A program made the translations under genes and the position numbers. 64,000 nucleotides of DNA from Terrimonas ferruginea DSM 30193 (GTDB lineage: Bacteria > Bacteroidota > Bacteroidia > Chitinophagales > Chitinophagaceae), in the NCBI RefSeq assembly GCF_000425585.1, contig NZ_AUDS01000018.1, positions 1-64,000 on the forward strand, in the 5' to 3' direction. Under the pieces are notes generated by a model. It was not told the DNA's origin. It saw only the letters and a list, made by a program, of their open reading frames with translations, and did not search any database. Positions 60,726-64,000 of this stretch are shown piece by piece; position 1 is the stretch's first letter; every line of letters begins with the position of its first letter.

Positions 60726-61484
60726 CTATCTCGTTTTCATGGCAATGATCGCCGACACAATACCGGCCAGCATATACAACAAAGCGGCAGAAACAGGCAC
60801 CATGATGCTGCGGAAAATCAATCCGGATTTTTTATAGGGAAAAGTAGAGAAGTATTGGTAGTAAAACCAAATGCCGTACACGGTGGTGAGCACCAGCACG
60901 CCATTGTAGATCACATACAACCCCGCCGTGTTGCGATAAAACAGCATAAGAACGCTGAAAGCCAGGCCAATCAGCAACTCACCGCAAACTTTATACGCAT
61001 TAAGGATCACGTGCTCTGTCAGGTTGAGCCGGCTGCGATAAAACCAGGCAAAACTGAGCAGGGCATTGAAGGGGATCATCACCAGCGGAATGAACTTGGG
61101 ATACTTGGTGGCCACCTGCTCCATCTGCGACATAACGGCCTTGGTATTGGCAGGGAAAATATCGGTGAGCTTGACCTGCGAAATCTGTCCGAGAAATAAA
61201 CCGAGGCCCGTGATGAGCACGATCAGGGTAAAATAATTGAAATGTTTTGCCCGCTTGCCCTCGATAAACTCCCGCGTGGAATGGCCCGGGCGAACGAATA
61301 ATTCTTTGATCGTAAACAACAGGCCCTTGTCCACATGCCAGATGCCGTGCACCAGATCGTGCGCCAGGAAATGGTGAACAGAATAGCGATGTGTGGAAGC
61401 CTTCTGGCCGCAATGGGCGCAGAAATTCCCTTTCACCGGTTGGGCGCAGTTGAGGCAATTTTCGTTATGCGTATGCGGGCTCAT
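60726..61484 (-). CDS. DUF3667 membrane protein
   Basis: The 252-residue protein has an N-terminal zinc-ribbon-like pair (CLNCAQPVKGNFCAHCGQ, two CxxC) followed by HHFLAHDLVHGIWHVDKGLLFTIKELFVRPGHSTREFIEGKRAKHFN, the DUF3667 signature. Five or so membrane segments follow. The function of the family is unknown. It starts four bases after the end of the small membrane protein gene, so the two are co-transcribed. Confidence 0.88.
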   Translation of the reverse strand: MSPHTHNENCLNCAQPVKGNFCAHCGQKASTHRYSVHHFLAHDLVHGIWHVDKGLLFTIKELFVRPGHSTREFIEGKRAKHFNYFTLIVLITGLGLFLGQISQVKLTDIFPANTKAVMSQMEQVATKYPKFIPLVMIPFNALLSFAWFYRSRLNLTEHVILNAYKVCGELLIGLAFSVLMLFYRNTAGLYVIYNGVLVLTTVYGIWFYYQYFSTFPYKKSGLIFRSIMVPVSAALLYMLAGIVSAIIAMKTR

Positions 61485-61487
61485 GGA

Positions 61488-61742
61488 TCAGGATTGCGGA
61501 GAACGGGATTTGATTTCTTTGTTGATCTTAGACAGGCCGATAACCGAAGGCAACATGGCCGGCCACAGACCAAAGGCTACCACAAGCAGGGCGTAATTCG
61601 GCTTTTTATTCACGAAAATGTAAATAATCAATCCGACCATGATCAGCCAGACGATGAAAAAAGCGGCCAGCACGCCGGTGAACAGGGACTTTTGTTTGTT
61701 CAATTCCCCGAGGGTTTGTTCGGAAAGAGGCTTCTTTGTCAT
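61488..61742 (-). CDS. Small two-span membrane protein
   Basis: The 84-residue protein has two hydrophobic segments (LFTGVLAAFFIVWLIMVGLII and YALLVVAFGLWPAML) between polar ends. No family is recognised. It is upstream of the DUF3667 gene with a three-base gap and probably forms a complex or functional pair with it. The CTACAC-type inverted repeat lies 60 bp upstream of its ATG and could control it, since it is divergent from the lipoprotein gene. Confidence 0.65.
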   Translation of the reverse strand: MTKKPLSEQTLGELNKQKSLFTGVLAAFFIVWLIMVGLIIYIFVNKKPNYALLVVAFGLWPAMLPSVIGLSKINKEIKSRSPQS

Positions 61743-61802
61743 AAGTAGTGTTGTGGTATACCAGAAATCCGCGCGAAAATCGTGAAACCTGCCATTCCGG
61801 TG

Positions 61803-61818
61803 CTACACAAAAGTGTAG
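61803..61818. promoter_or_regulatory. Candidate operator, CTACAC-N4-GTGTAG, copy 1
   Basis: A perfect inverted repeat (spacer AAAA) in the divergent region between the small membrane protein gene and the lipoprotein gene. An identical pair of arms lies in front of the LuxR-type regulator gene. Confidence 0.65.
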
Positions 61819-61893
61819 TATTATACATCAAACTGCGTATTTTCAAACCCGCCGCAATGAATGACCTTGTCACTTCATCATAATCTCATTGAC

Positions 61894-62394
61894 ATGAAAA
61901 TTCAACTTGCCTGGCTGTTCCTGGCCCTCTGTACACTTGCGTGCAAAAAAAAGAAAGAAGATGATGCTGCCGTCAAACCGGTCGGTTCCAACTATACCGT
62001 CACCGGATCGATGCGGGACTTCAGTAATGCCACCTACACCGGTTACTATCCGCAGGAAATCACACTTGACAAAGTAAACGATGTGCAGGGCACGATGTTG
62101 CCGACGGAGCTCGGCATTCCCGGCCATATCATACTGATCGGCGGATCCAAAAGTTACTACTCGAACTTTGCCCCAACGATAACACTGGATCCGAATACAA
62201 ACAAAATAACGGCCATTACCAATCACTATGGGCAGCCTTCGCCCAATGGCCGTTCGGCCACACTCGATCCTTCGGGCATCAATGCCTGGGATCCGGCATC
62301 GAAAACAATCAAAATCAAATACTGGATGGATGAGCCGGCCGTATTCACGCCACACCGCGTGTCATTCGATGAAACCTGGACCTATATCGAATGA
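61894..62394 (+). CDS. Small lipoprotein, unknown function
   Basis: The chosen start MKIQLAWLFLALCTLACKK gives a lipoprotein signal with lipobox (TLAC) and a 166-residue precursor. The mature part is beta-rich (YTVTGSMRDFSNATYTGYYPQ, then KIKYWMDEPAVFTPHRVSFDETWTYIE). It resembles the small domains of Bacteroidota surface lipoproteins, but no named family is certain. A CTACAC-type operator lies upstream. The next gene is the LuxR-type regulator with the same operator, 40 bp downstream, so both are probably regulated together. Confidence 0.65.
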   Translation: MKIQLAWLFLALCTLACKKKKEDDAAVKPVGSNYTVTGSMRDFSNATYTGYYPQEITLDKVNDVQGTMLPTELGIPGHIILIGGSKSYYSNFAPTITLDPNTNKITAITNHYGQPSPNGRSATLDPSGINAWDPASKTIKIKYWMDEPAVFTPHRVSFDETWTYIE

Positions 62395-62405
62395 AATGAG
62401 TGACC

Positions 62406-62425
62406 AACTACACTTTCGTGTAGTT
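62406..62425. promoter_or_regulatory. Candidate operator, CTACAC-N4-GTGTAG, copy 2
   Basis: Arms AACTACAC and GTGTAGTT with spacer TTTC, a perfect 8-bp inverted repeat. It overlaps the -7 element TAGTTTTG, a position typical of repression or autoregulation. Confidence 0.7.
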
Positions 62426-62428
62426 TTG
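62421..62428 (+). promoter_or_regulatory. -7 promoter element for the LuxR-type regulator gene
   Basis: TAGTTTTG matches TAnnTTTG, overlapping the right arm of the inverted repeat. The ATG is only six bases further, so the message has almost no leader. Confidence 0.5.
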
Positions 62429-62434
62429 TAGCCG

Positions 62435-63184
62435 ATGAAAAAGAAAAATGCAGAAAGCCTGGTAACGCGCAGCAAATTGGTGCATATAAAGGAACTGGCA
62501 GGGCAGGAGGGGATGGGCTACCTGGAGCCGGTGAAGGCATTGTCGAGGCTGACCTATCAGAGCATCTACGTAATCGACTACTCTGACATGAGCTTTGAAT
62601 ACGTATCGGACAATCCGTTATTTCTATGTGGTTATACAGCGGCCGAAGTCCAGGCGATGGGCTATGCATTCTATGAAAAACACGTACCGCCGGGGGACCT
62701 GGAGATGCTATCGGAACTGAATGAAAAAGGTTTTGACTTCTTTGAGCGGTTGCCGCCTAAAGAGCGGAAAATGTACAGCATCAACTACGACTTTCACCTG
62801 CAGCATAAGAATGGCTCTTTCGTGCTGATCCATCACAAACTGACGCCGTTGTTGTTAACGGACGCGGGAAAAATGTGGAAGGCGATGTGTACGGTCTCGA
62901 TTGCTTATCATAAAACGGCGGGCAATGCGGTAATTTATAAAGAAGGCGCGGATATCATCTGGCGATTTTGTCCGGATACACGTGCCTGGCAAAAGTTTCC
63001 GCGGCCTCAGTTATCTGAGCGGGAAATGGAGGTGTTAAGGTTATATGCGCAGGGGTTGACGATTAACGAAATTGCGGCGCGTGTGTCGGTATCGCCGGAT
63101 ACGGTGAAATATTATCGTCGAAGGATTTTTGAGACCTTGGATGTGGGGACGGTGGTGGAGGCTCTGGGGAGAGTAGTGAGTTAA
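62435..63184 (+). CDS. PAS-like/LuxR-type transcriptional regulator
   Basis: The 249-residue protein has an N-terminal PAS-like sensor region (SIYVIDYSDMSFEYVSDNPLFLCGYTAAEV, residues 45-75, then FHLQHKNGSFVLIHHKLTPL). Its C-terminal LuxR-type helix-turn-helix is LSEREMEVLRLYAQGLTINEIAARVSVSPDTVKYYRRRIFETL. There is no receiver domain, so it is a one-component regulator. The inverted repeat over its promoter and another before the upstream lipoprotein gene suggest that it controls both, including itself. The signal is unknown. Confidence 0.87.
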   Translation: MKKKNAESLVTRSKLVHIKELAGQEGMGYLEPVKALSRLTYQSIYVIDYSDMSFEYVSDNPLFLCGYTAAEVQAMGYAFYEKHVPPGDLEMLSELNEKGFDFFERLPPKERKMYSINYDFHLQHKNGSFVLIHHKLTPLLLTDAGKMWKAMCTVSIAYHKTAGNAVIYKEGADIIWRFCPDTRAWQKFPRPQLSEREMEVLRLYAQGLTINEIAARVSVSPDTVKYYRRRIFETLDVGTVVEALGRVVS

Positions 63185-63212
63185 ATTCAAAAGTAAAAAG
63201 TCAAAATTCAAA
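63185..63212. repeat. 7-bp-period array, TTCAAAA/GTCAAAA x4
   Basis: Units read TTCAAAA, GTAAAAA, GTCAAAA, TTCAAAA, directly after the LuxR-type gene. Confidence 0.75.
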
Positions 63213-63219
63213 AAGCGAT

Positions 63220-63316
63220 CCCGCAAATGCGGGATTGAGCCTGTCCGAAATATCGGACGAAGTGTCAAAATTCAAAAAACGATCCCTGAGCCCGAAGTGT
63301 CGGGCCGATGCTTCAG
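63220..63316. repeat. REP-like element cluster with hairpins
   Basis: Three hairpins follow one another: CCCGCA-AA-TGCGGG, TCCGA-AATA-TCGGA and CCCGA-AGTG-TCGGG. The last two are embedded in TGAGC...CGAAG-type cores like those near 37.3 kb. No gene was seen. Confidence 0.65.
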
Positions 63317-63320
63317 CCCT

Positions 63321-63364
63321 CGAAGGTGCTCCCTGAGGCTCCCGAAGGTGCTCCCTGAGGCTCC
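63321..63364. repeat. 22-bp tandem repeat, two copies
   Basis: Two perfect copies of a unit starting CGAAGGTGCTCC and ending CTGAGGCTCC, followed by a partial third (CGAAGGG). It joins the REP-like cluster to the 139-bp repeat. Confidence 0.85.
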
Positions 63365-63374
63365 CGAAGGGCAC

Positions 63375-63714
63375 GCAAAGACGCGTAAGGAGCGAAGGCG
63401 CTAAGGGAAACCTCGCCGTTGTTGGTCTCCAGACCAACAACAAAGCGGGACGACTCGATATCATCGGGTTCTGCGAATGAGTGTCTTAGCGGTTGAAGGG
63501 TTTCGATTATTATGCAAAGACGCGTAAGGAGCGAAGGCGCTAAGGGAAACCTCGCCGTTGTTGGTCTCCCGACCAACAACAAAGCGGGACGACTCGATAT
63601 CATCGGGTTCTGCGAATGAGTGTCTTAGCGGTTGAAGGGTTTCGATTATTATGCAAAGACGCATAAGGCGCAAAGGGAAGGCTCGCCGTTGTTGGTCTCC
63701 CGACCAACAACAAG
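63375..63714. repeat. 139-bp tandem repeat, 2.4 copies, each with a hairpin
   Basis: Copies start at 63375, 63514 and 63653 (the third is partial). Each begins with GCAAAGACGC, the dispersed element. Each includes a hairpin TTGTTGGTC-N4-GACCAACAA. Copies 1 and 2 are nearly identical, implying recent duplication. The third copy breaks off at the 3' end of the S41 protease gene. Confidence 0.88.
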
Positions 63715-63728
63715 CGTGAATTGCGATG

Positions 63729-64000
63729 CTAATTGATTTCTCTCGCCTTTTGAATTGTCTCTTCCATATTCTGTGTCAAAACGGCCGGCACGTAATTCTC
63801 TCTTGGTGTGCCGTTGATATGATAGAGGCGTTCGGTCGGAAACTGGTAGCCGATTTTGGTTTCGGTCAACTGAAAATTAGAAATGGCGCCCAACAGACCG
63901 GCCATTGGAGTGCCGATGGTGGTAGCGCGTTTCATACCATCGAAGCCGATGGCCATGCCTTCGCCCATACTGCCTGTCCAGCGACCGACGAGGATAAAAA
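63729..64000 (-). CDS. S41-family peptidase, C-terminal part (runs off right edge)
   Basis: Only the last 89 or so codons lie in the window. They contain LVGRWTGSMGEGMAIGFDGM, the S41 nucleophile region (the serine before MGEG), then GTPMAGLLGAISNFQL and IGYQFPTERLYHINGTPRENYVPAVL. This is a C-terminal processing/tail-specific protease-like domain, probably in an exported protein. The gene continues beyond the window on the right, so its N-terminus cannot be described. It ends beside the 139-bp repeat. Confidence 0.8.
   Translation of the reverse strand, partial: FILVGRWTGSMGEGMAIGFDGMKRATTIGTPMAGLLGAISNFQLTETKIGYQFPTERLYHINGTPRENYVPAVLTQNMEETIQKAREIN

Noticed and set aside
63375-63714. A possible CRISPR array in the right-hand repeat field.
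   Set aside because: The unit is 139 bp without alternating spacers and there are no cas genes nearby; it is a simple tandem duplication.

Overview
The window looks like chromosomal DNA of a Bacteroidota bacterium, most likely family Chitinophagaceae. The evidence is two large secreted proteins with type IX secretion sorting tails, a DUF4394 lipoprotein, a DUF3667 protein, several promoters with the Bacteroidota -7 motif TAnnTTTG, and lipoproteins with very short lipobox leaders. No rRNA, tRNA or CRISPR array was found. No database search was possible, so family names rest on motifs recognised by eye.

Layout. 0-3.7 kb: the N-terminal part of an IS4-type transposase at the left edge, two exported ferritin-like proteins, and an anti-sigma/ECF sigma pair. 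3.8-20 kb: mostly housekeeping genes, namely DNA primase, a BlaR1/BlaI-like pair, a membrane pyrophosphatase, the NAD(P)HX repair enzyme, a serine beta-lactamase-family lipoprotein, phosphoglycerate dehydrogenase, a cytochrome c lipoprotein, NDH-2 and a DUF4394 protein. 20.2-35.8 kb: a compact defence island, almost all on the minus strand. A type I restriction system is split, with hsdM and hsdS upstream and hsdR about 6.6 kb away. Between them lie a SymE-like toxin gene on the plus strand, an XRE regulator, a Septu-like ATPase/HNH pair, a small P-loop NTPase, a RecQ helicase fused to a ComFC-like phosphoribosyltransferase, and a DprA-like protein. A HARE-HTH/nuclease-like gene and a CBS-HEPN gene lie upstream. 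35.9-46.3 kb: a lipoprotein SAM hydrolase, DUF2059, an aspartic protease, an Fsr-like MFS exporter with a FadR-type regulator, an esterase, a candidate structured RNA, an AAA+ CbbX-like ATPase and three small enzymes. 46.6-58.4 kb: two giant type IX-secreted proteins followed by a histidine kinase/response regulator pair. 58.6-64 kb: two uncharacterised genes, DUF3667, a lipoprotein and LuxR-type regulator sharing an operator, a repeat field, and the end of an S41 protease.

The most promising candidate for an undescribed system is the tight gene run from the P-loop NTPase through RecQ-ComFC to DprA (24.1-27.7 kb). It brings together helicase, ComFC and DprA functions normally associated with natural transformation, but inside a restriction/Septu island and possibly co-transcribed with it.

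The intergenic DNA is unusually patterned. There are short arrays with a fixed 7- or 8-bp period, REP-like palindromic elements that form the C-terminal codons of at least two unrelated proteins and interrupt hsdM, a dispersed CGCAAAGACGC element, and a 139-bp tandem repeat.
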